From contig OZ059896.1 in NCBI GenBank assembly GCA_964057225.1, positions 10,230,001 to 10,294,000 of the forward strand: a stretch of 64,000 bases of DNA, given 5' to 3'. The position numbers were made by a program, and so were the translations under genes. Numbering within the stretch: position 1 is the first letter of the stretch; each line of letters starts with the position of its first letter. This document shows positions 1 to 13,733 of this stretch, in pieces. Origin of the DNA: Auanema rhodensis (Eukaryota > Nematoda > Chromadorea > Rhabditida > Rhabditidae). The notes under the pieces were generated by a model that worked only from the letters and a program-made list of their open reading frames with translations, was not told the origin of the DNA and did not search any database.

Positions 1-3000
1 CGCTCATGACTTGACGAATGATTGAGGTGAATAATGATACATTTTGTGACGAATAGCACCAGTAGAGATTCCAATCGCACAATTCGAATGCTTCTGGTTT
101 ATTATAAACCTAAAAAGAAAAATTTTCATTGGTCGGAATCTAAACTTTACCAGATCTATCACGGAATCTCTTAGCTGACTGCTTCCAGGAATTTGTGATT
201 GCGAATAGAAATAGCAAAAATCGGATACTAACTGAGCACGACCAACACTTGAGAATAGGAAAGGATCACTTGTCATAAAACTGAAATATTTTCTTGGTTT
301 TCATAATTACTATACCTATTCACCTGAATATTGAAGACCAAGTGTTTAAGTCATAGTTAACTCTAATGAAAGAGGTAAAGTTGAGATTTACAAGAATAGA
401 ATCTGATGAATGAAGTAGGGTTTGAGTGAACATGAATTCAGGGAATGCTGTGGAGTTGGGATTTGAAACAGGTAACCTAAAATTAACAGTGTGTGGATAG
501 TTCGAAGTTTATAAAAATTATCACCTCAATGGCCATAGTACTGTTGAATATTGAGTAATTTGGGAATTTGATCCATTATTTTGTACATATACTGATGGAA
601 ATCCTCCGGTTGTGAACCAATATTGGTATACCTTAGAATTATTTTGATATTTCTCAAAATCATTGTTACTTACCTGGCCTAAAGTTATATTATATTCGAT
701 GTTCACTTCATCAAAATAAGAGGTGAACACTGTGAGATTAAAATTAGGATATCGTGAAACCAAGTTTCTAATAACTGAGAGCATATACTTTTCCCCCACA
801 ACTGATTCGAGGGATTCCAGATAAATAACTCCTTTTAAATAACAGTGTGATGATATCTTCAAATGTTAAAAGCTTAAGTCTGGATTGATTGATTTTACTA
901 ACCATATCTTTAGTAATTTGTTCAGGCATTAGTAAAGAATGTCCCGGAGATATGAAATCTTCTGCCAACTGAATTTCGACATATTTAGAAAGTCTAAATC
1001 TTGAATAACGTTCATCGTTCCCCAGAAGAGCTCTAACAATTTTATAAGAAATATAATCAGTAATGTCTTCCTAGAAAGTTTTCACAATGTATAATTAAAT
1101 GCCTAAAGCAACATCAAACCTGAAGACAAATGTATTGCCAGCTATCTATTGTAGCCTGGTTCCCGATCCAATGATGAGCTAATTCGTGAGCTATAACATA
1201 AGTGAGATGAGCATCGTCTCCTGATGATGCAAGTTCTCTAGAGATCAGAATGTGACCCCAGTTTTCCATTCCTCCATCATAATCGGGAACTAATATGAAA
1301 TCCATCTAAATAAAATAAAATTTTCTCTTCAAAATCGAGGAGATGTTTTTTTTAAAATAAGAAATTACTATTCAAGAAGCAATTTGATTTTTGTTGTTGG
1401 TTATTTATTTATTTTATTTTAAAAATTTACTTTATTAAGAGGAAGTGGTTGTTCCATTATGTCAGCTATTAATTCGAAAGCAGATGCCGCAATATCAAGA
1501 ACTCGGAGAGCCAGAGCTCTGGAAGCAGAATGAACTCTCAAGGTAACTCCAAACGATGTTAAACGAGATAGCTGAAAGTAAAAAAATTAATCACTCAATA
1601 TTCAATAGATTTCATAATATTACTGAATTTTTAACAATAACCTAACAGTGTCAAAATTTCAAATGTAGATGTTACATTCAAAACGGTTTCCAAAGTTAGT
1701 TTATATTTTTATTTATAATGTAAATAATAAGTAAAAGAGATCATTTGCCTATTCCGATCTGAGGATAGTTTTGTTTTGCTTTCAAAACGTTCTTTTTTTA
1801 AACTGATGCCGATTGATTTATTAGTTTTTTCTTACTTATAAAATTTTCTATATATCCATTTTTTCAACAACATACATTTTCAACATTTCTTAAGAATAGT
1901 AGATTCATTATTGACCTTCTTTATGAGCATAAAAACTCATCAAAGCAGAATTCTATGAACGAACATTTTTGCAAACATGTTTGCCAAAACTCTACCAGTC
2001 TTCAATTTTCAATCTGATTTTGCATAGGTACAACAAAGTAAAACCAATTTTTGATATAACAACAACAACAAGTAGTATCCCTGGTTTGCTTTGCAACTGG
2101 TGGCAATAGGCACACAATTCAGTTTTTCCCTCCCGTTGTCGTTCGTTTTTATTAAGAACGCGTCCTTTATCCGATCACAGTTGAATATCCCCTTGCACTT
2201 CTGCTGTGCGCGCATGGGCCTGAGTTTCAGAGTAAATATGCCCACTATTTCTATCCTTTTCATGTTCTCTGCTATGCCTCCACATTTTCTTCATATCTCA
2301 TTTTCTGGCGTCCTTTCCCTCGTTTTCCATTTTTCAACATTCTTCGTCTATGTTGCTCTTTATCTTCTGTTTACGTGTGACATGTATGCTGTTTACGGGA
2401 ATGATGTGCGTCCCCACATCATAAACCATAGGCAGTGTACGGTGGGTAGAAAGACAGAGGGAAAGAACTATGATTGTTGGACTTCTTGTTTTCCTCTTCT
2501 TTTGCCATGTTTTTGTTATCAAATACAAGAAAATTATAAAAAGGCAATAGAAATGGGTGAAAACATATAAACAGCGGCTTTGAAATATTTACAACATTCT
2601 CAGGTCGGAATATTTAGACATTTAATGAAAACGTGCGCGTAAATCAAAGCTTAGTTGCTATGAATCATCGTTTATCAAAACAATGTACTCGTTGTCAATT
2701 AAATCTTAGCTATATATGTATATATTTTTAGATAAACATTCCTCTCGATGTTTTCATGTGTTGTTTACAGTACAGAACATTTGAAAGAAACATTAACTGT
2801 TATAATATCTAGGATTATTACTTGCTCATGAACCATCAACAACACATGCATACATATTTGGGTTCTTTTCTTATCGTATATAGAACTTTTTAGCTTTTGA
2901 GCAATTCATCGTTAGAATTACAATCTCGTAATAAGAAACTTCAAAAGTTTCTATAACTAGTCCACAATATTTCAAAATGGTGGCAGTTCTGTTTTGGTGC

Positions 3001-3847
3001 TTATGCAAAAGACTTAAAATAGTTTTCTTGGGTACAATCCCTCTTCTTGATGCCAGCCACACAGCTTGAACTACCTTGTAAAGAATGTAAACGTTTGCCT
3101 CATGCTAGTCTTTTCCTTTAGTTCATTCACTCCATTTTTCTATCAGTTTATATTTTTCCTTACTCTTTGCTCATTCGTTGATACTTACTACCTCTCTATC
3201 AAGCTTGCTCAATCTCCCATTCCACCCTTTCACTCACATCTCAAACGTTCATGGATGCTTTTATACTACTATTTCCCTTCATTTCGTTGACAACTATGAG
3301 TCCAAATGTAGTGAGCTCACAACTGATGCACTACAGAGGAGCACATATTTATGTGTACTTACAACAACTTTTTGTGATTTCTATGCACTTTTGAAAGATG
3401 AAAACATTGCTGTAATGTTCCAAATACATATGTACATATATATATACGAATATATATATATTCGTTTCTATATATATTATAAGATGTTCTTGCTTGAGTA
3501 AAACTTTATATAAGATCATCAAAAATATGTTGTGGAAAACAAACAAAACAATTTTTCATTTTCAAATAATCTGGAACATTTGGTAGCTACCCTCTGAGTA
3601 GAAATGCTTTTGAAGGTTGACTTTGTCAGCGTCAAACAAAATGAAACGTCTGTTGTTATGCTTTGATAGACATATACACAACAAAAAATCACAAGTAATT
3701 CATAAGAAATTTTGCTGTTGTAGCTTCATGATCCATTTAATTTCTGGTTCATGATCATTCAGTAAATAATTCTCATATCTATTTTACCGAATTTCTATAT
3801 TTTTAGCCATGTTTATATTTATTATGAATTTCATGTATATATATATA

Positions 3848-3918
<71 letters not shown>

Positions 3919-6900
3919 TTATTTATTTATATTTCTAAGCTTTATTTAATATCTAATCTTGTTTAGCTCATTCATGAAAATATTATTTTCAAAAAAAAAA
4001 ACATCAAAAACAGTGAAATCTCGTTGTTAGATAGAAAAATCTTTCTCGTCTTGTACTACTAACGTAGATTGACATTTACATACATATCCAAGTATATATT
4101 TTAAAAAATCAGATAGTATATGTAAATTCTTTTTTGAAATATTAGTAGAATATACAAAGTTGTATTTAATTCGGCTAGACTTTGTGCATCAAATTTCTAA
4201 GTTTAACCCTCTATGAAAAGCACTACAAGTTATTCCGATGAAACAAAAATAAGATAAATTATAGTATTCATAATAATAAGTTTTGAAAAAAACATTGAAC
4301 ATACATACAACCGCATTTCTTGGATTTCCCTATTTTCTTTTTTTTCGAAATATTAAAACGGTTTTTGCAATTCGCACACGCATACATAAACACATTGCTG
4401 AGTTGTGTACGTGAATATATGTGCACATAAACTTCAAGTTTCCTTCTTTTCTCTTTTTTCTCTCTACTCTCATTTACTGTCTGCATCATCTCTCTGGATC
4501 GCAGTTTTTCTCTTTTACTCTCTTTTTTTGTTTTCTTGTTCGCTTTCTTTCCTTTCTATTTTTGTTATTTGTTCGTTTGTCTCTATGCTGTTTTCGCCAC
4601 TTTCACTTGTTTTTTGTTGTTGCAATTGAAATTCTCAAAGATCGCAGTTCTGCTGTGTTTCTACTCTCTGACTGCTAAGCTTGCTCCCTCTTCGCCCTAT
4701 CTCGCTCTCCCTTTCTCCCTTCCGTCTTTTCATCTCTCTCCAACAACAACGTTATGTGTGTATGTGCCTCCTGTCCTGTTTACCAATGTGCCCTCTTTCG
4801 CCGCTTATTTTTTGTTTTGCCCAAAAACATAGCCAAGACGTATAAGAAATATTGAAATCGTTGTTCACCTCTCTCTCATTTCTCTAACTCTTTTCTCTTT
4901 ATCTATTTTCTATTTTCTCTCTGTATCTCTATTCTTGTTGGTTTTACCATGATCAGGATATCATTCCGCCCCCTCTCTGCAAACCTCAATCTCCCATCCA
5001 TGCTCTCTTATTTTTCACCTGAACTCATATACATGTATATTTCCTTGAGACTGTTGTTGTTTTTTTTTCTTCAAACTACATTAAAAATTGTTTCTTTTAA
5101 TCAACAGAAAGTCCCATATTTTTCATTTCTTTCAAAATTTTGCTCATCTTATCAATATTGTGTGTCGATTCTTCATGCTTGTTTACATGCTTACGGGTCA
5201 ATTGATAAAATCACCCAGATATTCGACATTCTAATGATATATTTATCGGAAGTAAAACAAAATAACTATTCTAATATATTCTCATATCTGTCCTAAAATT
5301 AGAAATTCACAAAACTTAATTATATATAAGTATATATTCTACCAACTTGCTGCAACTACTGTGCTGAGCACCTGTTCTATGATTGTCCCTCACAAGCTAG
5401 TCATATCCTTATGTATTTCACCTTTACTATTTCTTTCTCACCTCCTTGATTTATTCCCTAACTTCCCTGCATTTGCTCACATCAGATTACATATATACAT
5501 TCATATTTCTTATTTACAATATTTGTTTTTTGTATTTTTTAACCGTTATTTCATCATCTTATCTCTTCTTTCTCGGTATGATCAGGTTACTATCGGTTTC
5601 AGAATGAATGTAGCAAAGAGTGATGTGGCCCTCTCTTACATCTTTTTGTTTTCTTCCATACCGGTGTTTATTGCCATAAGCAGTCGTACGGAAAAAAACT
5701 AACTTCTGTTGTCACGCTTTTTTCAATGTCTAATGTTGTATGTTACATCGCTTACTCTTCTCTCGTTTCCATTCCATTCTGTTTTTTATTACCAACTTTT
5801 TTTTTATTTATTCATCAGTTTGTTTTTAGTCTTCTGATAGCTTGTTTCTCGAACCAGTGTTCACTTTGCTCTAACGGAGCTGTTCGAGAATAATTGTCTA
5901 AATGCTTTTTAGCTTTTGTTTTTTTTTGCCGAAAGAAACAGGCTGATTTCATTATGCACAAATATAGAGCAAAGAAGTACGATATCTTTAGCGAACAAGG
6001 GTCAGGAAGTCGTGAAAGTTTCAAAGTTTTTCTTGAGGCGTGTTGTTGCAAAATGTGTGTTTAAGAGACAGGTGCCCGATGCTTGGCCTGTTGGCTGGCA
6101 ACATTTTGTTTTCTTGTCTAAGTTGGTGTGCTTGTTATTTTGCGCCAACAACACCATCGACAACGAAGACAACGTTGGTAGCAGCACACTCTCTAGCCCT
6201 ATCTCTCCATCTCCTATTTTTCTTTTTGTTACATAACACTCTCTTCAGTTTCTTTTCTCTCGTGCCAATGCACTATTTCCATAAACAATTGCTGCCTTAT
6301 GTGTTCGTTTTTTTTCTGTTCAATGTTGTTCAGCGCATTTGAGATTGCAGCCCAGGTTTATTTGTTTCAGATGTATTTGTTTACGCATAGCCAAATTCAT
6401 ATTTTTCTTATGTGCTCTGATGTATTCAGCATCTCATTTTTTAATTTTTCACTATCGTTTTGAAACATTTTCTTATAATTTTTTTTAATAACAAATTATT
6501 GAAACAATTTCAAAATATTATTCATATATATAACTAGAATCACATGACTGTTTGTATGCTCATTCATAATCAAAGTTGCCTTTCAACTTTAAGCATAATC
6601 CGTTATTTCATGTACTAAGTTTAAAATGAATTTCAATAGTTTCTCACTCTCATTTCTTTCTCACATCATTTTTCATGTTTTTTTCTTATTTTTAGTAAAG
6701 TTTGTTTTCAACACTGACCTGTGTGTAAGAATCGGGCATGACACTGAATGAAACCAAGTAGGTTGGAAGAGGGACAGAAGGTGCAAAGACTGTTTTTTGC
6801 CATTGACTGTTGACAACCTAAAACATAAATATTCTATATACTTCGTACTGGAGTTGTTTCAACTGACCTGTACTGCGGTACTTACTGTATTAGATTCAAC

Positions 6901-7554
6901 TACTGTATTTGTGGGATGAATAATGCTGATTCGAAATGGAACTTTAACAGATGGATGATCTATACAAGGGAATAATTGGCTTGCTGAATGTGGTTGGAAA
7001 TGAGTAGTGACAACGGGACCAGGTCTCATAAAGACTCCGGACGTTACATTAGTATTGAGACGTCCTGTATATTCCCCGATAGTGAGTAGATATTGGCCGA
7101 CAGGTAATGTTTCAGTGTAGCGAATTTCAACTTGATTTCGGAGAATTCGAACACTTCGAATAGCAAAGTCGAAGATATCTGTTGCGGAGATTAAGCTGAT
7201 GTTACGGAAAGCGTGAAGATTGTTCGCGTTTAAAGCTAATGTGTCAGTCGGCTCTGTTAAGTTAAAGTGAAGCAATAAGTTAGCTGTGAAACCGTGATAT
7301 TGCTCAATAACAGGAACCTTGACAGTAATATCATAGTTAAGTGGTTGAATATACGGACTCAAACGAGTAGATGATTCCACAACCTTGTCTTTATTGGGCA
7401 AGATTGTGGTTGGTGCAACGACATCAGACCGTACTTGGCTCAATAGATTCCTGGGAAAACGACGGTGATCACGAGGATAACCGTTTATGCTATCTTCAGC
7501 TTGAAAAGCAACACTAATAGACAGAAAAAAAGTGACTGAAAGCCAAAATAACAT
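1..7554 (-). CDS. M1-family zinc metallo-aminopeptidase, secreted, C-terminus cut by window edge
   Basis: Gluzincin aminopeptidase of the APN/ERAP type, removing N-terminal residues from peptides outside the cell. Exons, 5' to 3' on the minus strand: 7554-6886, 6817-6719, 1571-1431, 1305-1120, 1070-903, 856-674, 631-525, 476-324, 280-151 and 109 to the window edge; phases agree throughout. I chose the ATG at 7554 because a signal peptide follows it directly (MLFWLSVTFFLSISVAFQA). An in-frame ATG at 7635 would place 27 polar residues in front. The N-terminal beta domain spans about residues 60-255. The exopeptidase motif is GGMENWG (314-320) instead of the usual GAMEN. HELAH is at 343-347, and the third zinc ligand Glu366 lies exactly 18 residues later, as the first residue of the next exon. 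The catalytic-Tyr motif CYLKG (Tyr427) is present. All key residues are intact, so the enzyme is probably active. The third-ligand context is CLQEDIT where most members have LNEGFA. Confidence 0.93.
1572..6718 (-). other. 5.1-kb intron of the M1 aminopeptidase gene
   Basis: This intron separates the exon ending PDSYTQ from the exon starting LSRLTSFG; protein homology runs straight across it. It is about 100 times longer than the neighbouring introns of this gene. The plus strand is pyrimidine-rich for long stretches, especially 4440-6340, and a TA tract sits at 3835-3914. The longest open frame (2091-2570, plus) encodes a low-complexity hydrophobic peptide and I do not support it as a gene. 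I see no convincing exon or RNA gene inside. Confidence 0.7.
3835..3932. repeat. (TA)n microsatellite followed by TTTA repeats
   Basis: A nearly uninterrupted TA dinucleotide run, broken by two AAATA variants, passes into four TTTA units. It lies in the large intron of the aminopeptidase gene. Confidence 0.95.
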
Positions 7555-10500
7555 AGTGGTTATTGATTTAGGTAGCTTCTGAGTTGAGCAAATCTTATTC
7601 TCGTTAGATATGAATACTTTAGTAATACAGTACAAGTTCTTTAATTATCAAAAAATCGAGAATTTTGAGCAGCAATAGGAATAAGATGAGCTAATCAGCA
7701 AATGCCGAAAATAAGAATGAGAATAGGATGAACCTCTTGAATTAGGGTTGGGCGGGAAGGCAGTCTCGGTCAGTAGTTGTGTGTTACTTTGGTCAGCCAT
7801 ACTTGTTGAGATCGGGACAAAGTAGTAAATGTACAGTAGAGTGTACAGAAATAATGAGAATTGAGGCAACTAAACGGTAAAGAGTGATATAGGAAGCATA
7901 CATCTTATAGTCTCGAGGCATCCGTGGAGGCACAGACAATCGCGAATTGTTTGCCAGTCGACACGCGATGTTAGCCGAAAAGAGATAAGTAAATAGCCAA
8001 ACCTTTAAGGATGAGTAAAATCGTTTTTGAAAAAAAAATAGTTTGAATGTGTATAAAGTGAATAGAGACTGTACATATAACAGTGAGAGGAACTGAAAAA
8101 TCAGCTTCCTTGCCTACTCTGTGGATGCTCAATAACTCAATGAGGGCATATTTTTCTTTCGTTACCAAAATCCCAAAAGCATTCAAACATTAAATAGCGC
8201 AGTCCGTTGAGCTACCACCACACATTGACAAGAAGCTATTTTTGCTTTATCATTCAGCTTAGACTATTCCTATGTATTAGTAAACGTTTGTTGTTGTCAA
8301 TCTATACTTCCATTAGCTCAATCATTAAAACAACGAATAGGACATTTTTTTTCGTTTCAATATTCCTTAAAGCTATTTTACAACAAAAAAAATGTCAAAA
8401 TGTCTAAACGAAATAATAGTTTTCCCTACAGTTGTTCAATTACAACTAATATTTCGACTTCGACAACATTGTTCTGTCTATTCATAAGAAGGGACGATCC
8501 ATAAAACAAAGAAAAAAAAGATACATTGATGGCACGAATAAGAATAATAAGCCAGAGTAATATGCTCGAATGAGACATAATTTCTTCATTTTTTTTCCAA
8601 TTGGAATTGTTTTTGGATCTGCTTCTGGCAATCTACCAGGGGTGGTGATGCTGAGCCTCCTGTTCTTTGTTGCGTGCATTGAATTTGTCTCCAGATATTA
8701 GTACTTTGGTCACGAGCACCAATTGTCGTGACGATTGTGAGTTGTGGGGTGTTGGTTGATCAGAAAAAAAAGATGAAAATGAGACAAGGGTACGATTACA
8801 TGAGTGGTGGTCATGATGATGTTGAAGGTTGAGTTTATATGTTTCAAAAAAAAACTTATTTTCAAGTAAATTAATATATTTCACGACACCCTCCCCCTAA
8901 TCGCTTTCTGTTTAAAACTATTGTATTTACCAATTATATCCACACAAAAAAAAGTTTTTATTTTTATTTTCTCTTTTTTGAATGATAACTTAGTATTTTA
9001 TTATTGTTATTATTATTATTTCAATATTAACTGGTAATTTTTAATAAGCTAAATTTGATCATTGATATCGTTGACTGAATTTATGAATAACATCAATTCA
9101 GATTTCCCTGACTAGAAAAACTGATGATATTGATAGAAAATATAACAAATGATATTGAGCCATATTTATTTTTTTTTTCAATTTTAATCATAGGTTAACC
9201 AAATCAGTTTGTATTATTATCATTATACTTTATCTGTTATGAAACGGATAAGAACTTTGAAATAGTTTTAACACCTGCTATATAAATATTATATAAACAT
9301 ATAAACCAACTCATGATTATTACTATGTCCCGATTGAATAAAATTGCTTCAGGTCATTATTATCCAAGCATAGGATGATACGCACAATGATATCCAAGAT
9401 CGGCATTTCCAACTTCCATGCAGAAGAGAAAGAGAAAGGAAAAGGAAATTGGGCGAGAGAGAGAGAGAGAGATAGCAATGAAACAAATGAGAGTGTAAGA
9501 GATGAAAGGGCTGGAACGAATATGCACATGCATGTATGTGTTCTAGTAGCTTTTGCACATATCTGACCAAGTGCAAGTCATGCTGTGGCAGTCTGTGCTA
9601 GTCTGTTCTTCACGAAGTACAACCGAGCAATCAAGCCAAAAAATTATGGCATTTAGCTCTTGTGCTCATTCGCAACCTACATACTACTTCTTTGCTTTTT
9701 AAAGCCTTTCAGTGTTCGATGGTCAATATAGAAGTATACTTAGAAAAGTGATTTCAATTTATAATCCGAATTTAGCATTCGATTAATGAAACCTACATTA
9801 TATTTACAAATAATACAAAGTATATTACAAATAATCAGAAAGACTTTATTTATATTTAATTATTCGAACATTTCTCTTGATATAATTACTAATGTATAAG
9901 TTATATTTTCATTTGAATATACATTTATGTATATATAAAACTAATATATACTACTAGTATGTGTTAAACTATAATTATTATATTCTATATTATCCGTAAA
10001 AAGATTAAAACGATGCTAGAAGTAATGTCGTTAGGCAACAACGTTCTTATTGAGTTGAGAACATCAGCATCGATATATGTATGTGATGAGAGGATGAAGC
10101 AGTTCTATATGAAGCCTATTTCGCTTCTTGGTCGTTATGAACTGAAAAAAGATTGTTCGTTATTTCTATTGACAAAAACCTATTTATATCAAAATGCTCC
10201 AATTATTATGAAGCTTATTTATATGAATTTAATGAAGCCGCCCTCGAAAATGTACTAGGCAGTTCGAACTGAATATTCTAACTTGACGCCTGAACAAATT
10301 TCAGACCCTAAAGAAAAATAATTCAAAAAAAAAAGAAAGAAAGATTTATTTTAATTTCTCATGTAGCTTAGCTATTCTGACGCTAGTTTTCCCTATGAAT
10401 GGGTACATACCACTAATCTGGTAATTCGATTCAAATTTAATTTGTATTGTTTAGAAACGCCTATAAGATTATTCTATTTTTCTTTTTTCAATAGCTTCTT

Positions 10501-10738
10501 TCCCCTTCTTTTCTGTTGTCATTCTGGTTTGACTTTTCGAGTCCCGATGGTGAGCGTCGCACATGTTGCATTGTGTTTACTTCATTCGACGCTATGATGT
10601 GTTATCATGTGAAGAGGCTAATTCTATGTGTCCTTCTTCTCTTACATTTTCTCTTTCGTCAACAAATTAACGATCTAAGCTATAATTGATAGGTAACTAA
10701 ACCTACGAAGCTTCTGTCAAACGCATTCTCAGATTTTA

Positions 10739-10818
10739 TTCTCTCTCTCTCTCTCTCTCTCTTTCCCTCCACCTCTACCTCTCTCTCTCTCTCTCTACCT
10801 CTCCCTCCCTCTCTCTCT
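10739..10818. repeat. (TC)n microsatellite, interrupted
   Basis: Two blocks of CT dinucleotides are separated by CCCTCCACCTCTAC-like pyrimidine sequence, so the plus strand is almost purely pyrimidine over about 80 bases. It lies in the intergenic region upstream of FoxP. Confidence 0.9.
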
Positions 10819-13513
10819 GTTAAAGGATGATTACGTATAATACGTTCCCATCATCATTATTTTCTTCATTACTTTTCATATTCTATCTTTTGTCATTTTG
10901 ATCGTATGAAGATGCTCTTACGTTTCTATATCTGTTGTCCTCTAGACATTTCCTTATCATATAATTGATTTGGGCAGTGTACTTAAATGTACAATGCTTT
11001 ATAGTCTCATAAGCAACATGATAGATCCTTTCAATACCTTAAAATTGTCTTTCTCTCTTTATCTCTTTCTCTTCCTATCTGTCTGACTCCCACTCTCTCT
11101 TCTATTTCACTCTGCATTTCTCCTTTTCGGTTACCATCTAGTTTTCTTTTCTCTCTCTTGAACCTTGTAGGCACTCTCAATAACTTTATCTCGAGAGAAT
11201 TTAAAATAATAGCATATCGCCTGATTAAAGTATAAATATTTTATTTGTAAGACTTTTTTGTCTGATAAACATTCCATCATATAGCTTTCCTGGCAATCTA
11301 CATTCAGCAACATTTCTCATTCTCTATATCTTTGTTGCAATCAGAGGATTCAATTGATGTTATTATTAGAATTTTCTTTTTTATTTATCTCTATTTCATC
11401 ATTACCTTTTCTATATCCTCTTTTTCCTTTTACTCTATTATTAGCTCTGTTCTTACTTCAATAGCAATTATGAAAATATATATTTCTAGAAACATAATCA
11501 AATCAATTTATTTCAGATCATTTCTATTGCTACTAACATGCATCATATGTATAGCAAATTTCACATCAGTAAAATGTTGTCAGCTGTACTGCTTAGTTTG
11601 TGTGGATTATAATCTTCTTGAAACAAATCATAAGTTATTTTCAACATTGATGTTTATCAGTTTCAGAGCAATTGTAACTGCTCTTCAGTCTGATCTTAAG
11701 TTTTCTTCAACATCTCTTGTGACAAAGAATATTATAATGCATCATTGCACTTTCTCAACTATTTCTTATATATATATATATATATATTTGAAATTAAACC
11801 AACCCTGTCATTTTATTTCATTACATCCTATGTCTTTGTTTCTGCAGTGTTTCTTTTCACTTTAACTATTTCTTGTCATGAATCAAGAAAATTCGTGTTT
11901 GTAAACACATTGCCACTATCAGACAATTTTGTTGATTTTTGATTTCTTTCGAATAGTAGTGATATTGAAAAACCAGCCTTTTCCTCTCCTTAAATTCGTT
12001 TTTGAACAATTCTACGAAAAAGGATTTGAGAGACAAGTTAAAATGAATGAAACCTAGCTGTCTGACATTCTTTCTATAAATCTAACTATTCCATATGTTC
12101 GTCTAGATATTCGTCTGTAATATGAACTTAACATAGATATCTCAGTTCATTATTTCTGTTGAGTTCTCAGTATCAACCATGTCCATGGTCATTCTCTGCG
12201 TGTATTTCATGCGTTTTCTATGGCTATCTGGAATGACATGCGCTTAAAGTACCATTGTAGAATGTCTAACCCCATCTCCTCAAGGCTAGTAATACTCTCT
12301 GGCCTTCAACTCTTTTGATCTATTCTCTCCAAGCAGTAGTTGCGTCTCTCAAGTAAACAGAGTGCACCTGTTCTTTCTAAAAGCACTTCTTCGCCACATT
12401 CACGTCGATCATGCAAATGCGTCATCACACATACACACAATCTACCTTTTCTCTTTTCTTTTATCTTTTTTTGTCATCACAATTTTCTGAAACGAAATTT
12501 GCTGTCTCTGCCGCTTGAAATCCGTGTCAATTCTAGCCTATTTATGAAGAGAGAAAAACGATAGGCAACACCTTCGACGACGATGTACGATCTAGCCTTC
12601 GATGTCTCTTCTTACAACACTTAGTCTCTTTCTGTTCTATACTATTTATATGTCTTTTTCTATTCCTAGCTTGCTAACAGTGCCTGTCTCTGCTGCTATC
12701 TCCTCCCACTTCCCTTGTGTGTATGTGTTGCACTTTAAAATCACATCTGCCTATGGTCTGACCTGTTTTGATTACCTTCTCCCAACTTCTGGTTTCTTTT
12801 TGTCTCTCGTTTCTTTCTTTTACCATTTTTTTTTATTTTTTGGCTCTTTTCTTGACACCTCTCCAAAGATTTCTCTTAACAATTCATGTTCTGATGAAGT
12901 CATAATCACTTGAACTCCAGGAATTGCATTAAGTTTCGTAGACATTATTACGACTTGTTACATTTTCTCTGCTCTCAACATTCTAACATGGGTTATGTAA
13001 GACTTTCTAAAATAATTACAAGTTTCTTTTGTATAATGTAATAGTTCTTTGTAAGTTCAATAACTTCTAATGATTGAGGATGAAATTAACAACAAACAGC
13101 ACCTTTTCATTCACAATCTACTCATTGCAAACATTAACAACATGTCATAAACAGGAGATAGAGAAACGAAAAGGAAAGACGTCGCCATAGTTGGCTCGGA
13201 AATCGTTTAGAAAATGTTTTTCTCTTTTTTTTTCATGAATACTCTCCTTCATCTCTTTTATTTGTTAGTTTCTCTGCTATCATTTTGTTTCATGGATCTA
13301 CTCTCTGCAACCTGGGGCCTGTTTAAGAGTGAGGGACCCTTCCGCTTCCAAGCTTTTACGGAAATTGAAAATATGAGAAGAGCGTGTGAACTGACCTTTT
13401 CAATGATGCCCATAGCGTTCAACGTTAGCCTTAAATCCAGTCAAAAAAACCTCAATATGGCTTCATATGTGTTTGCTTTGAGCTCTCCCAATAATAAAAG
13501 CAAGAATGAGAAA

Positions 13514-13547
13514 AACAACAACAACAACAATAACAACAACAACAACA
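13514..13547 (+). repeat. AAC/AAT trinucleotide repeat
   Basis: About eleven AAC or AAT units. They fall in an open frame at 13214-13621, where they would encode polyasparagine. That frame shows no family resemblance and no start or splice support, so I annotate only the repeat. Confidence 0.85.
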
Positions 13548-13716
13548 GTAGTAGTTGTGAAATTATTAGCAAAAAATATCTTCATATAGCATGGGGACAG
13601 ACAACAAGCGGTTATCTGTAGCATAGTTCTAGAAGATACAGAGGCGTCCTATCAAAAACCAGATGATGCATTTTGTAAATTTTGAATCAGCCATATCGTC
13701 TGTAATCTGCGATCCT

Positions 13717-13733
13717 TGACGTGAATGACGTCG
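13717..13733. promoter_or_regulatory. Paired CRE-like motifs
   Basis: TGACGTGA (13717-13724) and TGACGTCG (13726-13733) sit side by side in a less AT-rich patch about 3.2 kb upstream of the first FoxP coding exon. CREB/ATF-type factors bind TGACGTCA-like sites. The match is to core sequences only, so function is inferred. Confidence 0.35.

Noticed and set aside
2091-2570. 159-codon open frame on the plus strand inside the aminopeptidase intron
   Set aside because: Hydrophobic Phe/Ser/Leu composition expected of T/C-rich DNA; no motif, no splice logic, no resemblance to a family.
8482-8884. Overlapping minus-strand frames in a less AT-rich patch (8600-8760)
   Set aside because: Looks exon-like in composition, but two frames compete and neither joins in phase to the aminopeptidase; left as possible untranslated sequence.
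13214-13621. 135-codon open frame with polyasparagine
   Set aside because: Built around an AAC repeat; no family resemblance or clear acceptor/donor linking it to FoxP.
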